DNA of 64,000 bases from an uncultured Clostridia bacterium (GTDB lineage Bacteria > Bacillota > Clostridia > Lachnospirales > Lachnospiraceae): positions 62,001 through 126,000 of the forward strand of contig CANRWA010000001.1 of the NCBI GenBank assembly GCA_947643415.1, given 5' to 3'. A program made the translations under genes and the position numbers. The notes under the pieces were generated by a model that was not told where the DNA came from, made no database searches, and worked only from the letters and a program-made list of their open reading frames with translations. Positions 53,512 through 62,528 of the stretch are shown here, piece by piece (position 1 is the first letter of the stretch; each line of letters opens with the position of its first letter).

Positions 53512-55950
53512 TCATTGCCTTAATACTACTCCTAATGATTCCAGTTTTTTAAGAATCTTATCCATCACTTTCGTGACATCCTTATCCTCCAGCGTGCGGT
53601 CCTTTGCACGAAAACGGATGGAGTAAGCGAGTGACTTCTCATCTTCCGCCACATTGCTCCCCTCATAGATATCAAACAGACGGTAATCTTCCAAAATCTG
53701 TCCGCCGCTCTGCCGGATGATCTCTTCAATCTGCCCGGCAAGTACTGTCTTCTTCATAACAAGAGAGATATCCCGGGTCACAGCCGGATATTTTGCCACT
53801 CCTTTGTATTTTACATCAAAAGATGCCTTCTTGGCAAGCATTTCTACATCAAGAACTGCCACATATGTTTTTGTGCCAATGCCATAATTGTCAGCCACCT
53901 CTGGATGAACCTCTCCGAGGAATCCAATAAGCTCCTCTCCATCCAGTATATCAGCATGCCTGCCTGGATGCAGATAAGGGCGGTTATCTTTTGCTTCATA
54001 AGTCATGGCATCATGAATCCCCAATTTCTCAAAAATCACTTCCACACAACCCTTCATGTCGAAGAAATCGCCATCTCCATACATGCCAAGAGTCAGCATC
54101 ATCTTTTCTTCTGGCAGTTCAGTCAGCGGAAGTTCCTTTGGCAGATACACATTCGCCAGTTCGTACAGTCTCACATCTATATTTCTGTGGTTAAAGTTGG
54201 TGGCAAGGGAAGTGAGCATGCCATTTAGTGGCGTAGTTCGCATAATACTATAATCCACCCCAAGAGGATTGGATATCTCGATCACTTTCCGCAGCCTGCT
54301 CTCCTCTGGCACAAGCAGCTTGTCAAATACTTTCGGGCTCTCAAAAGAATATGTCATTGCCTCCGAAAAACCGAACTGTTCTACTACATTTCTCGCTATA
54401 TTCCGAATGGAGTTCTGGTAAGATATGCCTCCCTGTGTCGCCTCACCGCTGGGCAGCGTAGTAGGTATGTTGTCATATCCATAAAAACGTGCCACCTCTT
54501 CTGCCAGATCGGCAAGACGCAGGACATCCTGCCTCCATGTAGGGATATATACGGTCTTATGTGCCTTGTTTGGTATGAGCCCTACCATATTCCAGTATTC
54601 ACACATCTGGTCTTCTGATACTTCGATACCAAGCAAGTCATTTATTTTCTTTACGTCATAAGTTACATAGGAAGGCTCCCTTTTTTCCGGATACACATCC
54701 ACACAGCCGCCCACTACCTCTCCGGCGCCAAGCTCCTCGATGAGCTGGCAGGCACGGTCCATGGCTTCCATAGCCGTGTTCGGATCCAAGCCTTTCTCAA
54801 ATTTTGCCTGGGCATCTGTTCTCATACCAAGCTTTTTGCCGGAGATCCGGATATTTGTCCCGTCAAAGCATGCTGCCTCGAAAAGCATTGTTTTCACATC
54901 ATCTGTAATCTTGGAATTTTCACCGCCCATAATGCCAGCAAGACCAACGGATTTTTCGCCATCGCAGATCATCAGTACAGAAGGATCCAATTCTCTGTCC
55001 TGTCCATCCAGAGTTTGAAATTTCTCCCCCTCGTCTGCTCTCTTGACAATAATCTTTCTTCCGGCAATGGTATCCAGATCATAGGCATGCATTGGCTGTG
55101 CATATTCTTCCATTACATAGTTTGTAATATCCACGATATTGTTGATGGGACGAATCCCGCTTGCCGCCAGACGTCTCTGCATCCACTCCGGCGATGGGGC
55201 AAGCTTAATATTTTTCACCACCCTTGCCACATAACGGGTGCAGAGATCTGGCGCCTGGATATCCACTGAGATATAGTCCTCTGCCTTTTCATCATTTCCA
55301 ACCTCTGTGATCACAGGAGGCACAAAAGGCTTTCGGAATGTAGCCGCCGCTTCCCTTGCTATACCGATAACACCAAAACAATCCACACGGTTTGATGTCA
55401 CCTCATATTCAAAATTGGCATCCCTCAGTCCCAGCAGGGCAATGGCATCACTGCCTACAGGGGCATCCTTATAATCCGGATTATCGCTGAGAATATAGAT
55501 ACCATCCTCTGCCGCATCGGGATAGAAATCTGTGGAAGAGCCCAGCTCTTCGATGGAACACATCATACCATTGCTCTCCACCCCTCTGAGCTTCCCTTTC
55601 TTGATCTTCAGGCCGCCTTCTACTTTTTTGCCATCATGGCCGCCCGCCACACGTCCGCCATCCAGCACAACCGGCACTTTCTGCCCTTCCTTTACATTCT
55701 GTGCTCCTGTCACGATCTGAGTTGTGTTCCCTTCCTCATCAATTGCCACCTGGCATACTACCAGTTTATCCGCATCCGGGTGTTTCTCTACCTTCTCAAT
55801 CTTACCGACAATGATCTTATCCAGATCCGCATCAAATTTTTCAAAGCCTTCCACTTTTGTGCCAGACATTGTCATGGCATCCATATATTCCTGTTCCGTA
55901 CACTCCAGTTCCGGAACATATGCCTTGATCCAAGATAATGGTGTATTCAT
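53512..55950 (-). CDS. pheT: Phenylalanyl-tRNA synthetase beta subunit
   Basis: The large subunit (about 812 residues) has an EMAP-type tRNA-binding domain (HPDADKLVVCQVAIDEEGN region), B3/4 editing, B5, the catalytic-like core and a C-terminal anticodon-binding FDX-ACB domain. It forms an alpha2-beta2 enzyme with PheS. The ATG at 55950 has GGAGG about 10 nt upstream, and a TTG at 55956 is alternative. It lies 19 nt after pheS and is under the same T-box. Confidence 0.96.
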   Translation of the reverse strand: MNTPLSWIKAYVPELECTEQEYMDAMTMSGTKVEGFEKFDADLDKIIVGKIEKVEKHPDADKLVVCQVAIDEEGNTTQIVTGAQNVKEGQKVPVVLDGGRVAGGHDGKKVEGGLKIKKGKLRGVESNGMMCSIEELGSSTDFYPDAAEDGIYILSDNPDYKDAPVGSDAIALLGLRDANFEYEVTSNRVDCFGVIGIAREAAATFRKPFVPPVITEVGNDEKAEDYISVDIQAPDLCTRYVARVVKNIKLAPSPEWMQRRLAASGIRPINNIVDITNYVMEEYAQPMHAYDLDTIAGRKIIVKRADEGEKFQTLDGQDRELDPSVLMICDGEKSVGLAGIMGGENSKITDDVKTMLFEAACFDGTNIRISGKKLGMRTDAQAKFEKGLDPNTAMEAMDRACQLIEELGAGEVVGGCVDVYPEKREPSYVTYDVKKINDLLGIEVSEDQMCEYWNMVGLIPNKAHKTVYIPTWRQDVLRLADLAEEVARFYGYDNIPTTLPSGEATQGGISYQNSIRNIARNVVEQFGFSEAMTYSFESPKVFDKLLVPEESRLRKVIEISNPLGVDYSIMRTTPLNGMLTSLATNFNHRNIDVRLYELANVYLPKELPLTELPEEKMMLTLGMYGDGDFFDMKGCVEVIFEKLGIHDAMTYEAKDNRPYLHPGRHADILDGEELIGFLGEVHPEVADNYGIGTKTYVAVLDVEMLAKKASFDVKYKGVAKYPAVTRDISLVMKKTVLAGQIEEIIRQSGGQILEDYRLFDIYEGSNVAEDEKSLAYSIRFRAKDRTLEDKDVTKVMDKILKKLESLGVVLRQ

Positions 55951-55969
55951 ATCCAATCATCCTCCCTTT

Positions 55970-56989
55970 CTAGAACTGAGAAAGAAAACGCTTATCATTC
56001 TCATACAAAAGTCTCATGTCATCAATCTCGTATTTCAGAAGAGCAATTCTCTCCAGACCTACACCAAAAGCAAAACCTGTGTATTCCTCCGGATCAATAT
56101 CCCGCATCTCCAGCACATGCGGATGTACCATGCCACAACCAAGGATCTCGATCCAGCCTTCCCCTTTACAGAAACGGCAGCCCTTACCTCCACATTTGAA
56201 ACAGCTCACATCCATCTCTGCACTGGGTTCGGTAAATGGGAAATGATGCGGACGGAATTTTACTTTCGTCTCTTCACCAAATAACTGTTTGGCGAACTGC
56301 TCCAGTGTACCTTTCAGATCTGCAAAGGTAATGTGCTTATCAATCACCAGTCCCTCAACCTGATGGAAAGAGGGTGAATGAGTGGCATCCACATCATCAC
56401 TGCGGAATACCCGCCCTGGGCTGATCATTCGAATGGGCATCTTTCCCTTCTCCATCTCATGTACCTGCACAGAAGAGGTCTGGGTGCGGAGCAGGATCTT
56501 GTCATTGATATAAAAGGTATCCTGCTCATCCTTCGCCGGATGATTTTCGGGTATATTCAGGGCCTCAAAATTGTAATAATCATATTCAACCTCTGGTCCT
56601 TCTACTACCTCGTATCCCATGCCGATAAAGATCTTTTCTACCTCATCCAGGGCAAGGGTATTTGGATGCCTGTGCCCGAATTCTTTCTTCTTCCCCGGCA
56701 GTGTCACATCAATGACCTCTGCCTTCATTCTCTCTTCCCGCAGGGCTTTTTCAAAAGCTGCTCTTTTCTCTTCCAGCCTCGCCTCAATCTTTGCCCTCGC
56801 CTCATTGACCAGTTGTCCTACCTTCGGACGTTCCTCTGGCGCCACATCTTTCATCGACTTCAGCACACTGGTGAGTTCCCCTTTCTTGCCGAGGAATGCC
56901 ACCCGGATATCATTTAATCTGTCCAGCTCACCGGATTCCTCGATCTGATGTAATGCATTGTCCAAAATGCCAGATAATTTTTCTTTCAT
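55970..56989 (-). CDS. pheS: Phenylalanyl-tRNA synthetase alpha subunit
   Basis: The 339-residue subunit has an N-terminal coiled coil, class II motifs (FRSDDVDATHSPSFHQVEG) and a Cys-rich insertion CFKCGGKGCRFCKGEG before the motif 3 region. It is the catalytic subunit charging tRNA-Phe. The ATG at 56989 lies 7 nt after GGAGG; an in-frame ATG at 56995 is too close to it. It is preceded by a T-box leader. Confidence 0.96.
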   Translation of the reverse strand: MKEKLSGILDNALHQIEESGELDRLNDIRVAFLGKKGELTSVLKSMKDVAPEERPKVGQLVNEARAKIEARLEEKRAAFEKALREERMKAEVIDVTLPGKKKEFGHRHPNTLALDEVEKIFIGMGYEVVEGPEVEYDYYNFEALNIPENHPAKDEQDTFYINDKILLRTQTSSVQVHEMEKGKMPIRMISPGRVFRSDDVDATHSPSFHQVEGLVIDKHITFADLKGTLEQFAKQLFGEETKVKFRPHHFPFTEPSAEMDVSCFKCGGKGCRFCKGEGWIEILGCGMVHPHVLEMRDIDPEEYTGFAFGVGLERIALLKYEIDDMRLLYENDKRFLSQF

Positions 56990-57033
56990 ATCCATACCTC
57001 CATTTGCGCACGCCTTTTGTGCCTATTTCATAC

Positions 57034-57318
57034 AAAAAGTCCCCTGCAAAATACTCTGCAAGGGACGAAAATTCCGCGGTACCACCCTGATTCCTGTCAG
57101 TTGTCTGACAGACTCTCATTGACGCGTAACGAGCGTAACACGGCATTCCCTAATCAATGTTTAATGAAATCTCTTTCAGGAATACGGCTCCGGTGGGAAA
57201 TTCAACCATGATCTGAACCTGACAGGACTTTCAGCCGGTGGTCCCGTCTCTCTGATGGAAAATCATGACCTGTGGGCTGACGCCCACACCATCAACGTCT
57301 TTGGTTAACTATTTGACG
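57034..57318 (-). promoter_or_regulatory. Phe T-box riboswitch leader of pheST
   Basis: The conserved T-box element AGGGTGGTACCGCGG lies at 57088-57074 (minus strand), followed by a terminator hairpin GTCCCTTGCAGAG...GCAGGGGAC (57066-57039) and TTTTT (57038-57034). An antiterminator can use the T-box. A Phe codon TTC (57199-57197) in TGAATTTCCC is a possible specifier. Uncharged tRNA-Phe would allow read-through into pheST. Confidence 0.88.
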
Positions 57319-57324
57319 TTTCTT

Positions 57325-57354
57325 ACTGTAACACAAATGATTTGCATCTGTCAA
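57325..57354 (-). promoter_or_regulatory. Promoter of the pheST operon
   Basis: TTGACA (57354-57349), an 18-nt spacer and TACAGT (57330-57325) fit a promoter starting the T-box leader at about 57318. Confidence 0.7.
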
Positions 57355-57432
57355 GAGGCGGAAACAAACTATTAGGGCAATCACTTAAAAATTTGTAGGA
57401 TTCAAAGCGGGCAGATTCCATTCCGCCTCTTG
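57352..57432. repeat. 12-bp inverted repeat spanning the pheST promoter edge
   Basis: CAAGAGGCGGAA (57352-57363) and TTCCGCCTCTTG (57421-57432) are perfect complements 57 nt apart. The inner arm overlaps the -35 box of pheST. It may be an azlD terminator stem with a long loop, or an operator. Confidence 0.5.
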
Positions 57433-57455
57433 TCCGGCATATGACAGCACACGAA

Positions 57456-57764
57456 TCACAAAAACAGTTCCACTACATATACTGCAGCGCAGGCTGCCAC
57501 TGCCACCACAGTCAGCCCTTTTCCCCACAGTGCAAAGATTATGGCAACAATGACCCCTGCCAGTGCTGATATAAAATGGTCTGTCGCATACAACACTGCC
57601 GGAAGTGTCATCGCTGTCAGTACAGCATAGGGAATATAATACAGAAACGATTGGATAAATTGATTTTCAATTTTCTCCTGAATCAAGGCAAAGGGAATCA
57701 CCCGGATCAGGTAAGTAGAACCGGCCATGATCAGCAGATATGCAAAAAATGTATGCAGTTCCAT
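57456..57764 (-). CDS. azlD: AzlD-family branched-chain amino acid transport subunit
   Basis: A 102-residue protein with four hydrophobic segments and the AzlD pattern (TYLIRVIPFAL, TLPAVLYAT). The ATG at 57764 shares the A of the azlC TGA; GAGGAGG is upstream. AzlC and AzlD together export branched-chain amino acids or analogues such as azaleucine. A GTG at 57767 could extend it by one residue. Confidence 0.85.
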   Translation of the reverse strand: MELHTFFAYLLIMAGSTYLIRVIPFALIQEKIENQFIQSFLYYIPYAVLTAMTLPAVLYATDHFISALAGVIVAIIFALWGKGLTVVAVAACAAVYVVELFL

Positions 57765-58480
57765 CACTCCGCCTCCTCTTCTGTTTTAACCGGAAACAGT
57801 ACCGCTCCCATTGCTGCAGCGGCCACTGCACATATACTGATGGCAAGTCCTGAGGAGATGTCCTTAAGCAATGGAACATAATAAAACAGGCAGCTCGCCG
57901 CAAAGGCGGCGGCAACAATAAAGACAACCTCTTTTTTACGCTTCATCTCCGGTACAACGATTGCCACAAACATTCCATAGATCGCCAGACTGAGGGCGCT
58001 CATCAGCCTGGCAGGCAGGATGTTCCCCAACAGTGCCCCGATAAGTGTTCCCATAGACCACCCAATATAGGGAACCGTACTCAGTCCGGCAAAGAAGGAT
58101 CTGCGTACCTCCTTCTCAGTTACTGCCACAGCAAAGATCTCATCTGTCACAAAAAATCCAAGAAGCCATCGGTATATCCCTCGAAACTTCCTGTCTGCCT
58201 TTTGGGACAGTGAGATTGACATAAAGGAATATCTCACATTGATGGTAAGCTGCGAGAGAAGCATCTCGATATAGTGTCCGGGATGCAGCATCACACTGAT
58301 CCCGGCAAACTGCCCTGCTGAAGTCACTGTTGTCATTGATATCACCAGTGCCTGCCACCATGTAAATCCATAAGATACTGCCATGATCCCAAATGTAAAA
58401 GAAACGGACAGATATCCCAGGCCGATGGGAACCCCGGCGCGCAGTCCCCGGACAAACTCATTTGCCTTTCCTGTCTTCAT
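57764..58480 (-). CDS. azlC: AzlC-family branched-chain amino acid transporter
   Basis: The 238-residue protein has seven to eight membrane segments and the AzlC signature GVPIGLGYLSVSFTFG near the N-terminus. It pairs with azlD in a TGATG-type overlap. A candidate promoter on the minus strand (TTGTTA, 17 nt, TAAACT) lies just upstream. Substrates in relatives are branched-chain amino acids. Confidence 0.87.
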   Translation of the reverse strand: MKTGKANEFVRGLRAGVPIGLGYLSVSFTFGIMAVSYGFTWWQALVISMTTVTSAGQFAGISVMLHPGHYIEMLLSQLTINVRYSFMSISLSQKADRKFRGIYRWLLGFFVTDEIFAVAVTEKEVRRSFFAGLSTVPYIGWSMGTLIGALLGNILPARLMSALSLAIYGMFVAIVVPEMKRKKEVVFIVAAAFAASCLFYYVPLLKDISSGLAISICAVAAAAMGAVLFPVKTEEEAE

Positions 58481-58678
58481 CTGTATAACTAACTCCTTTC
58501 GGATGATAAAATCATTTCAGTAGTACATAGTAAGAGTTTAGCACAGGATGAATTTTATAACAAGATTGATTTTTCAAATGAAATTTCATATACTTTAAAT
58601 ATATAATCGCTGTTCATTTTTTCCGGTTCAGGCAGCTTGACCAATTCTATGATACAGATTATGCGAGGAGGTTTCCCC

Positions 58679-59554
58679 ATGAATAATATCTTTTTCTGGT
58701 TTAATAATAAAATCAATGAACACAGGGTTTCTATCCATGCCGCCCATGTTTCCTTTTTTATTTTAGTATCCATTTTCCCATTTCTTATGTTCCTGATCTC
58801 CCTGCTGCAGTATACCCCACTGAGCGAGGATGTGATCTCATCTGTAGTAAAAGATGTGGTTCCAGGATACCTGAGCACTATGGTAAACTCCTGGCTGCTG
58901 GAGACTTACCGTGCCTCCAACAGCACCATCCTGTCTGCCACCGTGATAGCTACGCTGTGGACAGGATCCAAGGGACTCTGGGGCATCGTCTATGAGATGG
59001 ATCAGATCTACGAAGTAAAGAAAAAAAGAAATCTCTTTATCTGCCGCCTTCAGTCTATCTTCTATACGGTAGTCTTCACCCTGATGATCATAATCAGCCT
59101 GATCCTCCTTGTGTATGGCAACCAGATCGTACAGCTCATCAATCACCATTTCCCATTTTTCAAGGAGATTAATCTTATTGTCTTTCTTCTCCGCTCCTGT
59201 GTATCATTTCTGGTATTCGTCATCTATTTTCTTTTCCTGTACCGCTTTGTGCCAAAACATAAAACCAATTTTCGTGACGAACTGCCTGGCGCCGGCCTTG
59301 CTGCCTTCCTCTGGATCGCCTTTTCCTATCTGTACTCGGTCTATATTGACTCCTTTCACAGCTTTTCATCTGCCTATGGAAGCCTGACCTCCATCGTCCT
59401 TCTTATGTTGTGGCTCTATTTCTGTATCCTGTTCATCTTTTTAGGAGCCATGCTAAACCAATATCTGAAAGAACATAATGGTAAATTAAACCTCATTGCC
59501 TCTATCCGGGAACTTCCTGGGATTGTACGGTCGTTCCTGGAAAATAGAAAGTAA
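58679..59554 (+). CDS. YihY/BrkB family membrane protein
   Basis: The 291-residue protein has six membrane segments and the YihY pattern (SKGLWGIVYEMDQIY, GAGLAAFLWIAFSYLYSVYI, YGSLTSIVLLMLWLY). The family was once called RNase BN by mistake; its function is unknown. The ATG at 58679 follows GAGGAGG by 7 nt. The 3' end overlaps the opposing SpoIID-like gene by 53 nt. Confidence 0.87.
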   Translation: MNNIFFWFNNKINEHRVSIHAAHVSFFILVSIFPFLMFLISLLQYTPLSEDVISSVVKDVVPGYLSTMVNSWLLETYRASNSTILSATVIATLWTGSKGLWGIVYEMDQIYEVKKKRNLFICRLQSIFYTVVFTLMIIISLILLVYGNQIVQLINHHFPFFKEINLIVFLLRSCVSFLVFVIYFLFLYRFVPKHKTNFRDELPGAGLAAFLWIAFSYLYSVYIDSFHSFSSAYGSLTSIVLLMLWLYFCILFIFLGAMLNQYLKEHNGKLNLIASIRELPGIVRSFLENRK

Positions 59555-61277
59555 GGATATCCACATATGTCCGGTTCTGCTTCGCCATAGTATCCGCCCC
59601 ATTCTGGCTCATGCCAACACCATGTCCATAACCTCCCCCATGAAAAACATAGGAGTCTCCCTTTTTCTCAAGATAGAAAAATCCACTGGGAAGAATACCA
59701 AGACCACTGACTTCTTTTTTATCCTGTCTCTTAAATTTCGTATTATCACCAATAAGCAGGGCACGCACATTGTATTCTGTGTATACTTGAATGGTCGCCT
59801 CGGATCCCTGGATCTCGATCATGGATATGATCCCGCTTTTTCCCCGCCTCTTCACTGAAATATTCTGGATCTTTCCCACGGTACGTACTGGACGGCTGGC
59901 AAAGCTTCCATCCTCTGCCCGGACCTGTATCTGCGTGGGATTCACCTTATACCGCGCCTCAAGAGAACGCTCTACAGATTTTTGCAGGTTCTCTGATGAG
60001 ATGGTGGCCTCCCATCGGTACCATCCGGAGTCACTGTCCACAGTCTGAGGCTTTTCCTTCATAAATGCGATAAATTCCTCTTCTGAAGACAGATCACATT
60101 TTGTCCGCTCCTGGTCGAGAAGCCGTGAGGGCAGATATTTAATATTTTTCTTTGTGTACCACACATCCTTTGTTCCCGCCGAACTTCCACAGGAAGTTGA
60201 ATAAAAATATGTGGTTGCCACTTTCTCATTATAAACTACCACCTGGTCTTTGGTTGCATTTACTGCCTCTATCGCTTTCTCATCCTCTTCCAGGTTATTG
60301 TATACCTGAAAGGACACACTGTCATCCACATGGGCGCCATATTCCGCAAGCCGGTGGCCCTGCATCTGCTGCATGGCATAGCTTCTGGCACACACTGCCT
60401 GGGCTTTCAGTGCTTCCCCGGCATACTCTGTCGGCATCTCACTGGGTACAACGCTGTAAAGATATTCCTCCAGGGGCAGTTCGTTGATGATATGAAGTGC
60501 ACTCCCCACCCTGTCAATCTCAAGACTTCCTCTATATGCCGGCATCCCCTGGCTCCGTTTCAGGCTCTCAATGGTAAGCCTGCCTCCCTGATCTGCCATG
60601 ATGGTCATTCTCTCTGCCACATTATCCGGTGTCAGATTCAGTTTTTCTGACTTTTCATGATGGCTTGTCCGCCCCCCCTGGACAATGGTATACCCAGTGT
60701 CCGCAGAGATCACCACACTCCCCATATCATAGGAATTCCCATCATTATTCTGCAGGATGACCCGGATATTCTTCACACTGCCTGCCGGAATCACTGCTGC
60801 ACAAAGCCTCTGCTGCACTGCCACAAAACGGACACCATCTGCTCCGATCATAAGGTCTGATACCTTTCCCTGACTCACCTTTCCAGACTGATCCATCTTA
60901 TAGACAACAAAATTGCTGTCCAGAACCACATCTCCATATTCTGCCAGGTTGATGCTGCCTTCCGTAATTTTTAGTATCTTCCCTTTCACTTCTTCCGGTT
61001 TCTTCACGATCCGCACAACTTTATTCTCTTTTATGTGCAGATCTGCTACCCCTGTTACAGACTGCCCTGTTATGGCAGATGCCATCTGCAGGCTTTGCTC
61101 ATTCCCTTCATGCAGTACCTGAATGGAAGTTCCGCTGGCATCTGTTACATATACATTGTATAATGTACTCTCCTGCTGCTTCTGCTTCGCCTCTCTCCAT
61201 GACTGGAATATCCACATTCCCATCATGCATCCCACGATCAGTATAAATATCAAGATCACTCTGCCTGTCCGTCTCAA
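59502..61277 (-). CDS. SpoIID/LytB domain protein
   Basis: The 591-residue protein has an N-terminal membrane anchor (about 7-24), a large Lys-rich N-terminal half, and the SpoIID domain with PLEEYLYSVVPSEMP, LKAQAVCARSYA and GYGHGVGMSQNGA. SpoIID is a lytic transglycosylase needed for engulfment in sporulation. B. subtilis SpoIID is about 343 residues, so this is a longer relative. The start is a TTG at 61277 with AAGGGGGG 5 nt upstream. Ends overlap YihY. Confidence 0.87.
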   Translation of the reverse strand: MRRTGRVILIFILIVGCMMGMWIFQSWREAKQKQQESTLYNVYVTDASGTSIQVLHEGNEQSLQMASAITGQSVTGVADLHIKENKVVRIVKKPEEVKGKILKITEGSINLAEYGDVVLDSNFVVYKMDQSGKVSQGKVSDLMIGADGVRFVAVQQRLCAAVIPAGSVKNIRVILQNNDGNSYDMGSVVISADTGYTIVQGGRTSHHEKSEKLNLTPDNVAERMTIMADQGGRLTIESLKRSQGMPAYRGSLEIDRVGSALHIINELPLEEYLYSVVPSEMPTEYAGEALKAQAVCARSYAMQQMQGHRLAEYGAHVDDSVSFQVYNNLEEDEKAIEAVNATKDQVVVYNEKVATTYFYSTSCGSSAGTKDVWYTKKNIKYLPSRLLDQERTKCDLSSEEEFIAFMKEKPQTVDSDSGWYRWEATISSENLQKSVERSLEARYKVNPTQIQVRAEDGSFASRPVRTVGKIQNISVKRRGKSGIISMIEIQGSEATIQVYTEYNVRALLIGDNTKFKRQDKKEVSGLGILPSGFFYLEKKGDSYVFHGGGYGHGVGMSQNGADTMAKQNRTYVDILTFYFPGTTVQSQEVPG

Positions 61278-61373
61278 AAAATCCCCCCTTGCAATAATAT
61301 TTATGCAGGGAGGGAGAAAAAAGAACCTTTTTTTTTAATTTTTCTTCGGGAAGCAGTAAAACTCACTTTCCTT

Positions 61374-62276
61374 TTAGATTTTCCTCACCAAAGACATCTC
61401 TCTGATAAGCATATGTCTGTATTCCTGATCTTCTGCTGCACGTTTGGCATCTTCCATCCTTCCCTGGGCAAACAAGGTGCTCATCAGCTCTGCAAAAGTA
61501 TTTTCTCCCTGCTGGATGCCCTGTTGGATTCCTTGCTGGATCCCCTGTTGAATCCCCCTGTTCTCGATTCTATCTAGCACTTCACACATATTATGCGGAC
61601 CTCCTTTCCTGTCGTCATTACAGACCTCTTCAAATCTATGGTCACCAGTCATTACACTGAGCAGTTGCAGCGTCTCCTGTACATGTGTAATTTCCAGTGG
61701 TTCTGGATTATAATCTCCATATTTGCGTTTCTGTACAAAATAGTCTGCAACAATTCTAAAATCACTTTTAAATAATCTCACCCGTTCTTCCGTCATAAAC
61801 GCAATCTCAAATAGATTTATCCTGTAGTCATTGACAAATGGCATAAGTATCTCTGGCACTTCCAGCCGTTCCAAAAGCCGGACAGGCTTGTTCCAGTGCT
61901 GTTCATAACCAAAATACAAAACAAGTGTTATCACAGGATATCTTGCCTTTACTGTGCTGTGTCCAGGCAAAAGCTGTGCCCTGTACTCTGCCCCGTCATA
62001 GCCAATCACCCGAAGCGTCATGTCCGGGTCAGCCCCTGTCTGGTTTTCTATCCCGACACAGGCAATCCTTATATTTCCCATCTTCCAGCATTTCACCACA
62101 TCCCGCTCCATCTCGCGCACCCTACCATCTGCCTTATAATATGAACGTGGTGTCTTTTCTTCCAGTCCGCCTGGTTCAAGCACTTTCTCCCCATGAAAAA
62201 GAAGGACATTTACAATATCAGAAAATACATCATTATATGACTCCAGTACCTTCTCTGTTATATCTTTTCCTGCCAT
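61374..62276 (-). CDS. Rpn-family nuclease-like gene with GIQQ repeats
   Basis: The 300-residue protein resembles the Rpn/PD-(D/E)XK family: KDITEKVLESYNDVFSDIVN, CVGIENQTGAD, then YPVITLVLYFG and a variable helical tail. Near the C-terminus GIQQ is repeated four times in a row (about residues 237-252), encoded by non-identical 12-nt units. The ATG at 62276 follows AGGGGG by about 7 nt; a start at 62306 lacks an SD. Function in vivo is unknown. This copy is longer than the one at 28884 and has an intact N-terminus. Confidence 0.78.
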   Translation of the reverse strand: MAGKDITEKVLESYNDVFSDIVNVLLFHGEKVLEPGGLEEKTPRSYYKADGRVREMERDVVKCWKMGNIRIACVGIENQTGADPDMTLRVIGYDGAEYRAQLLPGHSTVKARYPVITLVLYFGYEQHWNKPVRLLERLEVPEILMPFVNDYRINLFEIAFMTEERVRLFKSDFRIVADYFVQKRKYGDYNPEPLEITHVQETLQLLSVMTGDHRFEEVCNDDRKGGPHNMCEVLDRIENRGIQQGIQQGIQQGIQQGENTFAELMSTLFAQGRMEDAKRAAEDQEYRHMLIREMSLVRKI

Positions 62277-62361
62277 ATCATTCCCCCTGCTCCCTATTAT
62301 CCCCACTTCCCCTTCAGATTTTGCCTTTCTCCCATTATATACTCTGTCCTGTGATAAATCA

Positions 62362-62399
62362 AGGGTCGTTTCACGCTAATTTAGGCGTGAAACGACCCT
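62362..62399 (-). terminator. 15-bp hairpin after fabH
   Basis: AGGGTCGTTTCACGC and its exact complement enclose an 8-nt loop between the Rpn-type start and the fabH stop. On the minus strand it is followed by TGATTTAT, a weak U-tract. Likely ends the fabH transcript. Confidence 0.6.
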
Positions 62400-62528
62400 C
62401 TTGGCAAAAAGCCGTAATGTATTACCAAGTTTTTTCTCCTGTTTTATGATTGATGTCCAATTGTTATACTATTATTTTATTCGCATGAAGGCAAAGTGAG
62501 TGTTATGTTATCACTCACTGGTACATCA

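Noticed and set aside
61530-61590. CRISPR-like short repeats in the Rpn gene
   Set aside because: Units are 12 nt, in frame and encode GIQQ; no spacers.
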